Shown here one piece after another: positions 54,199-63,126 of a stretch of 64,000 nucleotides of DNA. The stretch lies in NCBI RefSeq assembly GCF_900107925.1, contig NZ_FNUJ01000010.1:248001-312000 (forward strand). Direction: 5' to 3'. The notes beneath the pieces were generated by a model. The model searched no databases, had not been told where the DNA came from, and saw only the letters and a program-made list of their open reading frames with translations. The position numbers and the translations under genes were made by a program. Source of the DNA: Amycolatopsis pretoriensis. GTDB lineage: Bacteria > Actinomycetota > Actinomycetes > Mycobacteriales > Pseudonocardiaceae. Position 1 is the stretch's first letter; each line of letters starts with the position of its first letter.

Positions 54199-56682
54199 GT
54201 GGCACGCCGCAAGGGCACCACCACCAAGGTCGATCCCAGCGCGTTCGACTCCCCCGGGGCGCACGTCTTCGACAACTCGCTGAAGACCGAGATCGAGGAC
54301 TCCTACCTGGAGTACGCGTATTCGGTCATCCACTCGCGCGCCCTGCCGGACGCGCGGGACGGGCTGAAGCCGGTGCACCGCCGGATCCTGTACTCGATGA
54401 ACGAGAACGGCTACCGCCCGACGCACGCGTACGTGAAGTCGTCGCGCGTGGTCGGCGACGTGATGGGCAAGTACCACCCGCACGGTGACGTCGCGATCTA
54501 CGACGCGATGGTGCGGCTGGCGCAGGACTTCTCGCTGAACGTCCCGCTGATCGACGGCCACGGCAACTTCGGTTCGCCGGACGACGGCCCGGCCGCCTCG
54601 CGGTACACCGAAGCGCGCATGTCGCCCGAGGCGATGCAGCTGGTCGGCGAGCTCGGCGAAGACACCGTCGACTTCCGGCCGAACTACGACGGTTCGCTCG
54701 AGGAGCCGTCCGTGCTGCCCGCGGCGTTCCCGAACCTGCTGGTGAACGGCACGTCCGGGATCGCGGTCGGGATGGCGACCAACATGATCCCGCACAACCT
54801 CGGCGAGGTCATCGCCGCGGCGCGGTGGCTGATCACGCACCCGTCCGCGACGCTCGACAAGCTGATGGAGTTCGTGCCGGGCCCCGACCTCCCGACCGGC
54901 GGCAGCCTGCTGGGTCTCGACGAGGTCCGCCGCGCCTACGAGACCGGCCGCGGCGTGGTCCGGATGCGCGCGAACTGCGAGACCGGCCCGCTCGAAGGCA
55001 GCCGCGGCCGGCAGGCGATCACCGTCACCGAGCTGCCCTACGGCGTCGGCCCGGAGAAGGTGATCGAGAAGATCACCGACGAGGTCAACAAGTCCAAGCG
55101 GCTCACCGGCATCGCCGACGTCAAGGACCTGACCGACCGCGAGAACGGCACGCGGCTGGTCATCGAGTGCAAGGTCGGTGTCAACCCGCAGGCGCTGCTC
55201 GCGGACCTCTACCGGCTGACGCCGCTGGAGCAGTCGTTCGGCATCAACAACCTGGTGCTCGTCGACGGCCAGCCGCAGACCCTGGGGCTGAAGGAGCTCC
55301 TCGAGGTCTTCCTCCGGCACCGCTACGAGGTCGTCACCCGGCGGACCAAGTACCGGCGGCGCAAGCGCGAAGAGCGGCTGCACCTAGTCGACGGCCTGCT
55401 GATCGCGTTGCTGAACATCGACAAGGTCATCAAGCTCATCCGCGAGAGCGAGAACGCACAGGCCGCCAAGGACGGCTTGATGACGCGCTTCAAGCTGTCG
55501 GAGATCCAGGCGACCTACATCCTCGACACCCCGCTGCGCCGGCTGACCAAGTACGACCGGCTGGAGCTGGAGTCGGAGCAGGAGCGGCTGCGCGAGGAGA
55601 TCGCCGAGCTGTCGAAGATCCTCGACGACGAGTCCGTGCTGAAGAAGCTGGTCTCGGCCGAGCTGGCGAAGATCGCGAAGGACTTCCCGACCGAGCGCCG
55701 CACGTCCCTGATCGACGGTGACCTCAAGGAGGTCCTGGCCGCGTCGAAGCCGTCGGGCCCGCTGGAGGTCACGGACGACCCGTGCCAGGTGATCCTGTCG
55801 GCGACCGGCCTGGTCGCGCGCACGGCGGCGGAGTCGGAGGAGTCGACGGAGACGCGCCGGCGCAACGGCCGCGTGAAGCACGACGCCGTGGCGGCGGTGG
55901 TCCACACGACGGCCCGCGGCCAGATCCTGCTGGTGACGAGCCGCGGCCGCGCGTTCAAGACGGACGTGCTGCCGCTGCCGGTGCTGCCGGAACAGGCGGG
56001 CACGGTCTCGTTGCGCGGCGGCATGGCGGCGCGCGAGCTGGTCCCGCTGGAGAAGGGCGAGACGGTCGTCGGCATCGCACCGCTCGGCGAGCAGGCGGCG
56101 GGGTCCCCGGGCCTGGCACTGGGCACCCGCGCGGGCGTGGTGAAGATCTGTTCGCCGGAGTGGCCGGTCCGCTCGGACGAGTTCGAAGTGATCTCGTTGA
56201 AGGACGGCGACGAGGTCGTCGGAGCGACGTGGTTGACGGACGGCACGGAGACGCTGGCGTTCATGACGTCGGAGGCGTCGCTGCTGAAGTACGCGGCCTC
56301 GCTGGTCCGCCCCCAGGGCTTGAAGGGCGGCGGCATGGCCGGCATCAACGTCGGCGCGGGCACGGTGGTTTTCTTCGGAGCAATCCGCACGGACGACGAC
56401 GAGCACGGCGAGCCCCTGGTGATCACCTCGACGGGCGCCAGCGTCAAGGTGACGCCGTTCAGCGAGTACCCGGCGAAGGGCCGAGCCACGGGCGGAGTCC
56501 GGGCCCAGCGGTTCCTGAAGGGCGAAACGGCTTTGCGAGTGGCGTGGATCGGCCCGAGGCCGGCCGGAGCGGCGAAGAACGGCGACCCGGTGGAACTCCC
56601 GGAGATCGACGTCCGCAGGGACGGTTCAGGCCACGCCCACCCAGGCCCGGACGTGGTAGGCCACCTCATCGAGCGCGACTGA
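54199..56682 (+). CDS. parC: Topoisomerase IV subunit A (ParC)
   Basis: 827 residues. DNA-cleavage domain with active-site Tyr136 (ASRYTEARM), KPVHRRILYSMNENGYRP and the quinolone region KYHPHGDVAIYDAMVRL. The C-terminal beta-propeller lacks a canonical GyrA box; the closest loop is KGRATGGVRAQRF. This supports topoisomerase IV rather than gyrase. At the position equivalent to E. coli GyrA Ser83 there is Val98, while the acidic residue (Asp102) is kept. AAGGAG precedes GTG 54199, 28 nt past the parE stop. Confidence 0.9.
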   Translation: MARRKGTTTKVDPSAFDSPGAHVFDNSLKTEIEDSYLEYAYSVIHSRALPDARDGLKPVHRRILYSMNENGYRPTHAYVKSSRVVGDVMGKYHPHGDVAIYDAMVRLAQDFSLNVPLIDGHGNFGSPDDGPAASRYTEARMSPEAMQLVGELGEDTVDFRPNYDGSLEEPSVLPAAFPNLLVNGTSGIAVGMATNMIPHNLGEVIAAARWLITHPSATLDKLMEFVPGPDLPTGGSLLGLDEVRRAYETGRGVVRMRANCETGPLEGSRGRQAITVTELPYGVGPEKVIEKITDEVNKSKRLTGIADVKDLTDRENGTRLVIECKVGVNPQALLADLYRLTPLEQSFGINNLVLVDGQPQTLGLKELLEVFLRHRYEVVTRRTKYRRRKREERLHLVDGLLIALLNIDKVIKLIRESENAQAAKDGLMTRFKLSEIQATYILDTPLRRLTKYDRLELESEQERLREEIAELSKILDDESVLKKLVSAELAKIAKDFPTERRTSLIDGDLKEVLAASKPSGPLEVTDDPCQVILSATGLVARTAAESEESTETRRRNGRVKHDAVAAVVHTTARGQILLVTSRGRAFKTDVLPLPVLPEQAGTVSLRGGMAARELVPLEKGETVVGIAPLGEQAAGSPGLALGTRAGVVKICSPEWPVRSDEFEVISLKDGDEVVGATWLTDGTETLAFMTSEASLLKYAASLVRPQGLKGGGMAGINVGAGTVVFFGAIRTDDDEHGEPLVITSTGASVKVTPFSEYPAKGRATGGVRAQRFLKGETALRVAWIGPRPAGAAKNGDPVELPEIDVRRDGSGHAHPGPDVVGHLIERD

Positions 56683-56688
56683 CCTGTT

Positions 56689-56718
56689 CCGGGGTGGCTC
56701 GACGCCGGGTCACCCCGG
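56689..56718. terminator. Hairpin between convergent parC and the small Cys protein gene
   Basis: CCGGGGTG (56689-56696) pairs with CACCCCGG (56711-56718) over a 14-nt loop. It lies 6 bp beyond the parC stop and 7 bp before the convergent stop. Confidence 0.5.
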
Positions 56719-56725
56719 AGACCGG

Positions 56726-57082
56726 TCAGGCTCGCTCGGACATGGCGACGCCGAACAGCGGACAGGCCGGTGGCCGGTCCGGCGTCGCCGGTAACACCCG
56801 GTCGCAAAGCGCGCGCGGGCATTGGTGCATTGCCGTCGGGCCGGGGAAACTCTCGTCCTCGAACTCGCCGTGACGGATCGTCTGGTCCAGTTCCGCGGCG
56901 ACGAGCCGGGCGATGTCCGCTTCGAGGGCGTGCCAGCCGGCGAGCGTGTCCTCACCCGCGCGCGTTGCCGCGACCAGTGCGTCGAAACGAGGCCGAAGCG
57001 CGAACCAGTTCGCGTCGCCGCCGATGCGTCGCAACCGGCCGCACACCGCCGCCCACTCCCGGCGGTGGGACTGTTCCGACAT
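56726..57082 (-). CDS. Small Cys-containing hypothetical protein divergent from the STAND gene
   Basis: 118 residues, mostly helical in the first 70 (EWAAVCGRLRRIGGDANWFALRPRF in parts, then ADIARLVAAELDQTI), then a Cys-rich tail MHQCPRALCDRVLP...ACPLFGV, with Cys spaced CX4C plus a later Cys. This may bind zinc. No family was recognised. ATG 57082; it shares an 82-bp divergent promoter region with the kinase-NACHT gene, which suggests a functional link. It could be a regulator, adaptor or antidote, or be unrelated. Confidence 0.6.
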   Translation of the reverse strand: MSEQSHRREWAAVCGRLRRIGGDANWFALRPRFDALVAATRAGEDTLAGWHALEADIARLVAAELDQTIRHGEFEDESFPGPTAMHQCPRALCDRVLPATPDRPPACPLFGVAMSERA

Positions 57083-57164
57083 ACGACCTCCGGTGTTTCC
57101 GCCGGTGACGGGACCTCGGTAGGGTGTCCAGCCTACGCAGCGACGCCTCGCCGGGGAGGTTCAG

Positions 57165-60100
57165 GTGGCCGATGCCGAGATCCTGACCGGTGGGGTCGAT
57201 CTCCCGCCCGAACGAAGGGGCATGATCCGGCACGCTTTGCAGCGGATCGGCCGATCCGGCAACGGCTGGCACGGCCCGGTCGAGATGATCGAAATCACCC
57301 GGCTGATCGACGCCGGCCGGAGCGGTGCCGTCGTCGTCGAAGTCGCCTTGCGAGCCGGCGCCGAATACCGGCAACGGGTCGTGAAAATCGGCCCGGCCGC
57401 CGAAATGGCCACTGAATACGCCAATTTCCGGAAATACCTGGTGGAATACCCGGCGACCGTGTGCGCCCCCGTCCAGGAGGCGACGCCGGGAGCCGTGGAT
57501 CCCGCCGCACAGCAGGACGGCGTGGTCGAGGCCGTGGCGTACGCGCACGTCGCCGAGTACGCCGGCCGGCCCCGGATCCCCGCGCCCACCCTGGAAGACC
57601 TCGTCCGCGCCGCGTTCGACGACCCCACCGAAGTCCGTGCGGCCCGGCGGATGATCGAGCAGTTGTTCACCAAGTTGTCGACCCCGTTCCACAACCGCCG
57701 CAGTCCCGTTCCGGAAGCGCGGAGCCTGCGCGATCTCAATCCTTCGCTCGGCCCTGACGTCGTGCTCGATCCCGGCTCGGTGCGTGCGGAGCCGGTCTAT
57801 GCCGACGACGTCATCGAAGCTTCCTTCGGCAGCGGGCAATTCACCGTCGGACAGGAACTGCGCGTCGCGGATTCCGGTGGAGGAGAGATCCGGGTCGAAA
57901 CGCCAGACGGGATAGCCTGCTTCGCCGGCCGAGTGGTCCAGACCCGGTTCACCGAGCAACGCCGGCGGCTCGACGGCGCTTTCACGACCATTGACCGGTC
58001 CGTCGATTCGGTGGTCGCCGACAGGGTGCGGACCGCCGATCCCGCCGGTGGCCTCCGTCCCGCGCTCACCGATCCCCGGTTCGGCCGCGTGCGCGGGGTC
58101 GTGCACGGGGATCTGAACGCGCGCAACGCGATGTGCGTCGAGGGCCAGCCGATCTTGATCGACTTCGCCATGACGACCGGCGACCGCCCCGTCCTGTCGG
58201 ACGCCGCGTGGCTGGAGATCAGCCTCCTGCGTGACGTCTTCGCCGAGCTGCCGTACGCGGATCTCGTTCGCCTTCAACGCTTCCTCGCCCTCACCACCCG
58301 GTTCCGGCCGTACGTCGCCGATGTCGCCGAGCTCGAAGCGGTCTTCGACGGCCTGCTCGAAGGACAGGCACTCGTCGCCTTCCACCTCCTCCACGAGATC
58401 CGCACCCAGGCCCAGCGCACGTTCCCCGAAGCGGACGCCTGGCTCGATCACCTGGCCCAGCTGCACCTGTCTGCGTACCGCACGGTCAAGTGGGACACCC
58501 AGCCCCCCGGCGCGCTCCGTGCGGTGCACGCGGCCGCCGCGGTGGCCACCGAGTGGCTGGCCGCCGAAGATCCCTTCGCGCACTGGGACGACCTGCCGGA
58601 ACTCCTCCGCCGCCTTTCGCCGATCACCGGCCTCACCCGGCCGGACGCCGTGACGGCGGTGGTCGGGCTGCTGACCGCGGTGGACCAGCGGCATCCGGGT
58701 GGCGAAGCACCCGACGTCGACGAACTGCGCGACCGCTTCGTCCGTGCGTACTACCTCGAGCAGGCCCGCGAACTGGTCGTGGAACTCTCGCGTGAACACG
58801 AAACCTTCCACGACACGATGGTCACCCGCTCAGTGCAGACGGCCGTGCTGACCGGCGGTCCTGGCGCCGGGAAGTCACGGCTGCTGCGCGAGCTGGCCTT
58901 CCGCGGTGCCCTCGACATCGCCCGCCCCGGACCGCGGGCGAAACCGCTGCGCATGCCCGTCCTCGTCTCCGCAGTCGATCTGGTGACGAGTGCCGAGCCA
59001 CCGGACCTGCCGTTGCCTCCCGGAACACTCGTGCTCGGCGCCGTTCACCTCCTGCTCGACGGCCTCGACGAAATACCGGCCGAAGACCGGAACCGGATCG
59101 CCGCGTGGTCCCGGTCGCTCCTGAGCCGGTATCCCCGGATCCGGCTGACCATCGCGGTGCGCAACCGGACCTGGGCAGCCGACGCGTTCGACCTCCCGGT
59201 GCTGGAGCTGGAACCGTGGAACGACGCCGAGATCGGCTGGTACCTCAACGGGTTCCCCCTCACGGCGAGCGAGCGGGATGAGATCAAGAAGGGCATCCTC
59301 GAGCTGCACCGTGCCGATTCCACCGCGCCGCCGGGATTGGTCACCATGGTCGCCGAGACAGCCTTGACAGCCCGGGTGCCGATGCCCCTCGAGAAGGTCT
59401 ACGAGAAGTACTTCGTCGACGACCTCACCGAGGAAGCCGTGGCGGCACTGGCGTCCTTCGCCGCGGCGAGCGTCGGCGCACACCGGCCGGTGGTGCCCAC
59501 GATCGACGTTCACGCCTTCTTCGATCGCGGGATTCTCGAACCGGATGGCGAGGGGGCGCGGTTCATCCGGCTGGCCGAGCGGGACTTCTTCGCCGCACAA
59601 ACCTTGCAGGTGCCCGGCGACCACATCCGGCAGCGCGCCCGCGTGTTCGCCTGGCGCGACCCCTGCCTGCTCGCCGCGCGGCTGCCCAGTACCCCCGACG
59701 AGGTCGTGGACCTGATGGTACGCAGTGTGCGCACCGCCGATCCCCGGTTCGCGGCGCGGCTTTTGGCGTTCCGGCCGGCGATGAGCCTCGATCACGTGCG
59801 GACCTGGACGGCGCTGCTCGCGGACGCGACCGCCGGAGCGCACGCGCACCGGGTGGCGGCAGAAGCCTTGGTGCTGACCATGGCCCCACCGGCCTGGCAG
59901 GCTCTCGCCGACCTTCTCCTCGCCCGGACGACACCCGTCACGACGCAGGTCGAGGTCCTCGGGGTGCTCTCCGAACCGCACATCTTCCAGCACCGAACGC
60001 ACCGGGTGTTCGGGCCCTGGCTGCGTCAGGTCCTCGCCGCGGTCCTGACCGGGGAGTACGCCGCCGACACCCAGGTCGCGGCCATGGCCCTGATCAGCGG

Positions 60101-61433
60101 GCGGATCCGGGGTCTCGAAGTCCTGCTGGCCGACCTGCTCCGGTCCGCCGGGCACCGGGTCGCCGTCGCGGCCGACGACGTGCTGCGCTCGTTCGACGTG
60201 CTGGTACCACGCCACCTGGACGAAATCCGGACGACCGTGCTGTCGGCACGCCTCGCCGAAGTCGAAGCACAGCTGCCGGCACTGTCCGGCGCCGGGACCA
60301 TCCGTGAGGCCAACGAACTGCGGCTGAGGCTGCTCGAACGACTGCGGGACGGGCCGGAACTCCTGCGCCGGAGGTACTCCTACGGCATCGGGTCCGCGGT
60401 CGGTGATCTCCTCGAGGGCACGGAGCCGGAGAGCCCGGAGAACCACGAGGCCCTGGTGTTCGCCGCCCGGGCGGACTCACCGCTGGACCGCCTCCTGATC
60501 GCCGCCGCGGCGGTGTCGTCACCGGCCACCGTCGACCACGCGGCGAAAGTGGTCGCGGACCTCGCCGCCGTCGTGGAGGCGGACCGGATCGAAGGGCTGG
60601 CCGCCCTCGGGCAAGCCGTGTACCAAGCCGACCGGCGACGCGGCTTCGTCGCGACCCGGCGCGCGGCACGGGTCCTGCGCGACCGCGGTCTCGCGGCGCG
60701 CTGGTATTGGCCGTGGAGCACGATGCTGGCCCACACGAGCCCCGCGCCCGCCGAACTGGATCAGTTCCTCGCCGAAGGACTCGACGGCGCGCTGCAGGAA
60801 CTGGCGGGCTACGCACCGTCGTGGGACGGATCGCGCACCGCGGCACCACTCCTCGGCGCCGCCGCACGCGAGTACGTCTTGGCCGACGGGCACGACGACA
60901 CGGAATGGGTACTGGCCGTCGCGGCGGCCCGGCTCACCGGCACACTTTCCCGAGTACTCGAAATCGCCGGGAACCGTTACATCGCTACAACGGTCGAGAC
61001 CATTTCCACCGGCCGTTACGGAATCGTTGAAGTGGCTCCGCACGCCCGGGTCCTCGCCGCACTCGGCGGCCTGGCCCGGGAAAGCGCGGACCCGTCCAGC
61101 GCCCATCGGCTGCTCGACGGATTCGACACCGCCGGGTTGCCGCCCAGCGTGGCGGCCGGACGGCTCGCCGGGCTGGCGTTCCTCGGCGACTGGGAACCGT
61201 TGCTCCGCGCCGCACCAGGTGATGGCGGTCCGCTGGACACCGCGTCGCGCCAAGCGATCCGCGTCTGGGCACCGGGCCCGTGCACGCCGGCCGGCCTGCG
61301 CGATCCGGGCGACGTCGCGGCGCGGCTGAGCCGGCTGCGAGCCGAGCCGGGAATAGGGCCGGAACGCCGATCGCTCCTCGACGAATTGATCTACGAAGCG
61401 GAACAAAAGCACGGGGAGCTTTTGGCACCGTGA
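57165..61433 (+). CDS. Kinase-like domain fused to a NACHT/STAND NTPase with a long helical C-terminus
   Basis: 1422 residues, no signal peptide or membrane span. Residues about 20-460: protein kinase/APH-like fold with a glycine loop (LIDAGRSGAVVVEV), Lys74 (RVVKIG), catalytic HGDLNARN (His314, Asp316, Asn321) and metal Asp333 (LIDFAMT). All key residues are present. Residues about 555-800: NACHT NTPase with Walker A TGGPGAGKSRLL (Lys570), Walker B LLLDGLDEIP (Asp632, Asp635, Glu636) and a RNRTW sensor. Residues 800-1422: helix-rich, HEAT-like, without clear enzyme motifs. STAND proteins of this size act as sensors in antiviral or regulatory systems; the kinase-like domain may be an effector or signal input. 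Kinase-fold domains have been described in such conflict systems. GTG 57165 follows GGGGAGG. Confidence 0.82.
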   Translation: MADAEILTGGVDLPPERRGMIRHALQRIGRSGNGWHGPVEMIEITRLIDAGRSGAVVVEVALRAGAEYRQRVVKIGPAAEMATEYANFRKYLVEYPATVCAPVQEATPGAVDPAAQQDGVVEAVAYAHVAEYAGRPRIPAPTLEDLVRAAFDDPTEVRAARRMIEQLFTKLSTPFHNRRSPVPEARSLRDLNPSLGPDVVLDPGSVRAEPVYADDVIEASFGSGQFTVGQELRVADSGGGEIRVETPDGIACFAGRVVQTRFTEQRRRLDGAFTTIDRSVDSVVADRVRTADPAGGLRPALTDPRFGRVRGVVHGDLNARNAMCVEGQPILIDFAMTTGDRPVLSDAAWLEISLLRDVFAELPYADLVRLQRFLALTTRFRPYVADVAELEAVFDGLLEGQALVAFHLLHEIRTQAQRTFPEADAWLDHLAQLHLSAYRTVKWDTQPPGALRAVHAAAAVATEWLAAEDPFAHWDDLPELLRRLSPITGLTRPDAVTAVVGLLTAVDQRHPGGEAPDVDELRDRFVRAYYLEQARELVVELSREHETFHDTMVTRSVQTAVLTGGPGAGKSRLLRELAFRGALDIARPGPRAKPLRMPVLVSAVDLVTSAEPPDLPLPPGTLVLGAVHLLLDGLDEIPAEDRNRIAAWSRSLLSRYPRIRLTIAVRNRTWAADAFDLPVLELEPWNDAEIGWYLNGFPLTASERDEIKKGILELHRADSTAPPGLVTMVAETALTARVPMPLEKVYEKYFVDDLTEEAVAALASFAAASVGAHRPVVPTIDVHAFFDRGILEPDGEGARFIRLAERDFFAAQTLQVPGDHIRQRARVFAWRDPCLLAARLPSTPDEVVDLMVRSVRTADPRFAARLLAFRPAMSLDHVRTWTALLADATAGAHAHRVAAEALVLTMAPPAWQALADLLLARTTPVTTQVEVLGVLSEPHIFQHRTHRVFGPWLRQVLAAVLTGEYAADTQVAAMALISGRIRGLEVLLADLLRSAGHRVAVAADDVLRSFDVLVPRHLDEIRTTVLSARLAEVEAQLPALSGAGTIREANELRLRLLERLRDGPELLRRRYSYGIGSAVGDLLEGTEPESPENHEALVFAARADSPLDRLLIAAAAVSSPATVDHAAKVVADLAAVVEADRIEGLAALGQAVYQADRRRGFVATRRAARVLRDRGLAARWYWPWSTMLAHTSPAPAELDQFLAEGLDGALQELAGYAPSWDGSRTAAPLLGAAAREYVLADGHDDTEWVLAVAAARLTGTLSRVLEIAGNRYIATTVETISTGRYGIVEVAPHARVLAALGGLARESADPSSAHRLLDGFDTAGLPPSVAAGRLAGLAFLGDWEPLLRAAPGDGGPLDTASRQAIRVWAPGPCTPAGLRDPGDVAARLSRLRAEPGIGPERRSLLDELIYEAEQKHGELLAP

Positions 61434-61459
61434 GCACGATTGGGCCGAACGGGTTGTAA

Positions 61460-61479
61460 CGCCGGCGCCATTTCCGGCG
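61460..61479 (+). terminator. Weak hairpin after the STAND gene
   Basis: CGCCGG (61460-61465) and CCGGCG (61474-61479) pair around an 8-nt loop, 27 bp after the stop. A possible terminator separating the STAND gene from the Crp/Fnr genes. Confidence 0.35.
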
Positions 61480-61530
61480 AGCTTGGTGGGTGAAACAGGC
61501 CACTCCGCAGGGGAAGGGGCGAGGTCGCCC

Positions 61531-62223
61531 ATGGTCGTCCGCGATCGGCTGCCGTCCGGCAGGGGGATGTTCGCCGCGTTGGCGCCGTCCACGGTTTCGA
61601 GCCTCGTCCAGGTCGGCGCGGAACGGGTGTACCGCCCCGGGGACGTGGTGGTACGCGAAGGCGAGTCGACCACCTTCGTCGTGCTCCTGCTGGAGGGGTG
61701 CGTCAAGGTGACCGCGACGACCGCCGACGGCGGCCGCGCCCTGCTGGCGGTCCGCGGCGGCGGGGAGCTGGTGGGCGAACTCGCCGGGCTGGACGGCCAG
61801 CCGCGGTCGGCCACCGTGACGGCGGTCGGGCGGCTGCGCACCCGCGTGATCGGCCGCGCGGAGTTCCAGCGCTTCCTCATCCGCCACCCGGACGCGGCGA
61901 TGGCGGTCAGCCGGATGGTGGCCGCCAAGCTCAGGTGGTCCACGCAGCGCCGGATCGACTTCAGCGGGTACGACGTCCCGGCGCGCCTGGCGCGCATCCT
62001 CGTTTCCCTCGTCTCGGCCTACGGCGCGCTCACCTCCCGAGGCTGGGAAATCGGCTTTCCCATCACCCAGCCCGAACTCGCCGCGCTGATCGGCGCCGCC
62101 GAGCCGACCGTGCACAAGTCGCTCACCGAACTGCGGCACCGGAAGGTGCTCGACACCGGGTACCGCCGGATGACGATCCTGGACCTCCCCGCGCTGCGCC
62201 TGGCCGCCGGCCTGACGTCCTAG
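61531..62223 (+). CDS. Crp/Fnr family regulator with intact cyclic-nucleotide-type cassette
   Basis: 230 residues. cNMP-binding domain with GELVGELAGLDGQPRSATV, which keeps the Gly-Glu-Leu and Arg-Ser-Ala phosphate-binding residues of cAMP receptors. C-terminal Crp helix-turn-helix FPITQPELAALIGAAEPTVHKSL. ATG 61531 with GAGG 7-8 nt upstream is preferred over GTG 61483. No Cys cluster, so it is not an Fnr oxygen sensor. Two such genes in tandem downstream of a STAND gene are unusual. Confidence 0.82.
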   Translation: MVVRDRLPSGRGMFAALAPSTVSSLVQVGAERVYRPGDVVVREGESTTFVVLLLEGCVKVTATTADGGRALLAVRGGGELVGELAGLDGQPRSATVTAVGRLRTRVIGRAEFQRFLIRHPDAAMAVSRMVAAKLRWSTQRRIDFSGYDVPARLARILVSLVSAYGALTSRGWEIGFPITQPELAALIGAAEPTVHKSLTELRHRKVLDTGYRRMTILDLPALRLAAGLTS

Positions 62224-62237
62224 CGGCGCGGCGGAAT

Positions 62238-62269
62238 CGCCGGATCCCGTGCCAGCACGGGATCCGGCG
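62238..62269. promoter_or_regulatory. 15-bp perfect hairpin with 2-nt loop, possible terminator or Crp site
   Basis: Arms 62238-62252 and 62255-62269 are perfectly complementary. The inner part, GATCCCGTGC-CA-GCACGGGATC, closely matches the palindrome at the other end of the next Crp gene (62982-63003). It lies between the two Crp genes. Confidence 0.65.
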
Positions 62270-62295
62270 CGGTGCGGCGCGGCACAGTGCTTTCG

Positions 62296-62994
62296 GTGAG
62301 CGTCGAGAAATGGCCGTCCCGTTCCCTGCTCGGCAGGCTCAGCCGCCGGGCCCGGGAGGCGTTGCTGCAGCTCGGCACCCCGATCGGCTACGACGCGCAC
62401 CAGCGCATCATCCGCCAGGGCGATTCGGCGCGGCACACGCTGCTCGTCCTCGAGGGCCTGGTCAAGATCGTCGTCGACACCGAGCGGGGTCGTGACGTCG
62501 TGCTCGCCGTCCGGGGCCGCGGCGACCTGCTGGGGGAAATGGCGACGCTGGAACGGCGTCCGCGCGCGGCGCACGTGATCGCGTGCGTGCCGGTCAAGGG
62601 GCGGATCATCCACAGCCCGGACCTCGGCGACTTCCTCGAGCGGAGCCCGGACGCCTGTCTGGCGGTGGCCCGGGTGCTCAGCGAACGGCTGCGGGGTTCC
62701 GACCGCCGCGGGATCGACTTCATGGTCTGCCCGGCGCCGGTCCGGGTCGCCCGGGCACTGCTGGAGGTCACGCAGCGCTGGGGCGAAACCGTGGAGGTCG
62801 GCCGGGGTCTCGTCATTCCCCTATCGCAAAAAGACATCGCCTCGCTGGCCGGGACGGGGCTGAGTTCGGTGGAGAAGGCGTTCCGGCTTCTCGAAGAAGC
62901 GGGCGCGCTCGACCGCCGTTACCGGCGAGTCCTGGTGACCGATCTGAGCCGGCTGCGGCGATTCGGCGAACTTCCTGACGAGATCCCGTACTAG
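62296..62994 (+). CDS. Second Crp/Fnr family regulator
   Basis: 232 residues from GTG 62296 (SVEKWPSRSLLGRLS), the most family-like start; GTG 62272 or 62287 are possible but lack ribosome binding sites. The cNMP domain has GRGDLLGEMATLERRPRAAHV: the Arg is kept but Ser/Thr of the phosphate cassette is Ala, so cAMP binding is doubtful. HTH: IPLSQKDIASLAGTGLSSVEKAFR. It diverges from the first paralogue in the N-terminal part. Its stop codon lies inside a palindrome. Confidence 0.78.
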   Translation: MSVEKWPSRSLLGRLSRRAREALLQLGTPIGYDAHQRIIRQGDSARHTLLVLEGLVKIVVDTERGRDVVLAVRGRGDLLGEMATLERRPRAAHVIACVPVKGRIIHSPDLGDFLERSPDACLAVARVLSERLRGSDRRGIDFMVCPAPVRVARALLEVTQRWGETVEVGRGLVIPLSQKDIASLAGTGLSSVEKAFRLLEEAGALDRRYRRVLVTDLSRLRRFGELPDEIPY

Positions 62995-63000
62995 TACGGG
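62985..63000. promoter_or_regulatory. Palindrome overlapping the stop codon of the second Crp gene
   Basis: CCCGTACTAGTACGGG is a perfect 16-bp palindrome; extended by GAT and GTC it mirrors the 62241-62266 element. It contains the TAG stop (62992-62994) and precedes the last gene, so it could be a terminator or a regulatory site. Confidence 0.55.
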
Positions 63001-63126
63001 GTCGGCGATCGCGTTCTGTCACAGAGTGGGTGCCGTCATTCTTCCGCCACCGCCATTGGCAGGGACTTCGCCGCACCGGCTGTCGTCCTTCCGGGCGAGG
63101 GGCGCCTGTGCCGAAAGGGTTCTCGA

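Noticed and set aside
52119..56682. DNA gyrase GyrB/GyrA pair
   Set aside because: No canonical GyrA box in the C-terminal propeller, no dnaA/dnaN/recF neighbours; topoisomerase IV fits better.
57300..61300. Minus-strand frames of 500-620 codons opposite the STAND gene
   Set aside because: Arg/Gly/Val-rich shadow translations without domains; the plus strand has kinase and NACHT motifs.
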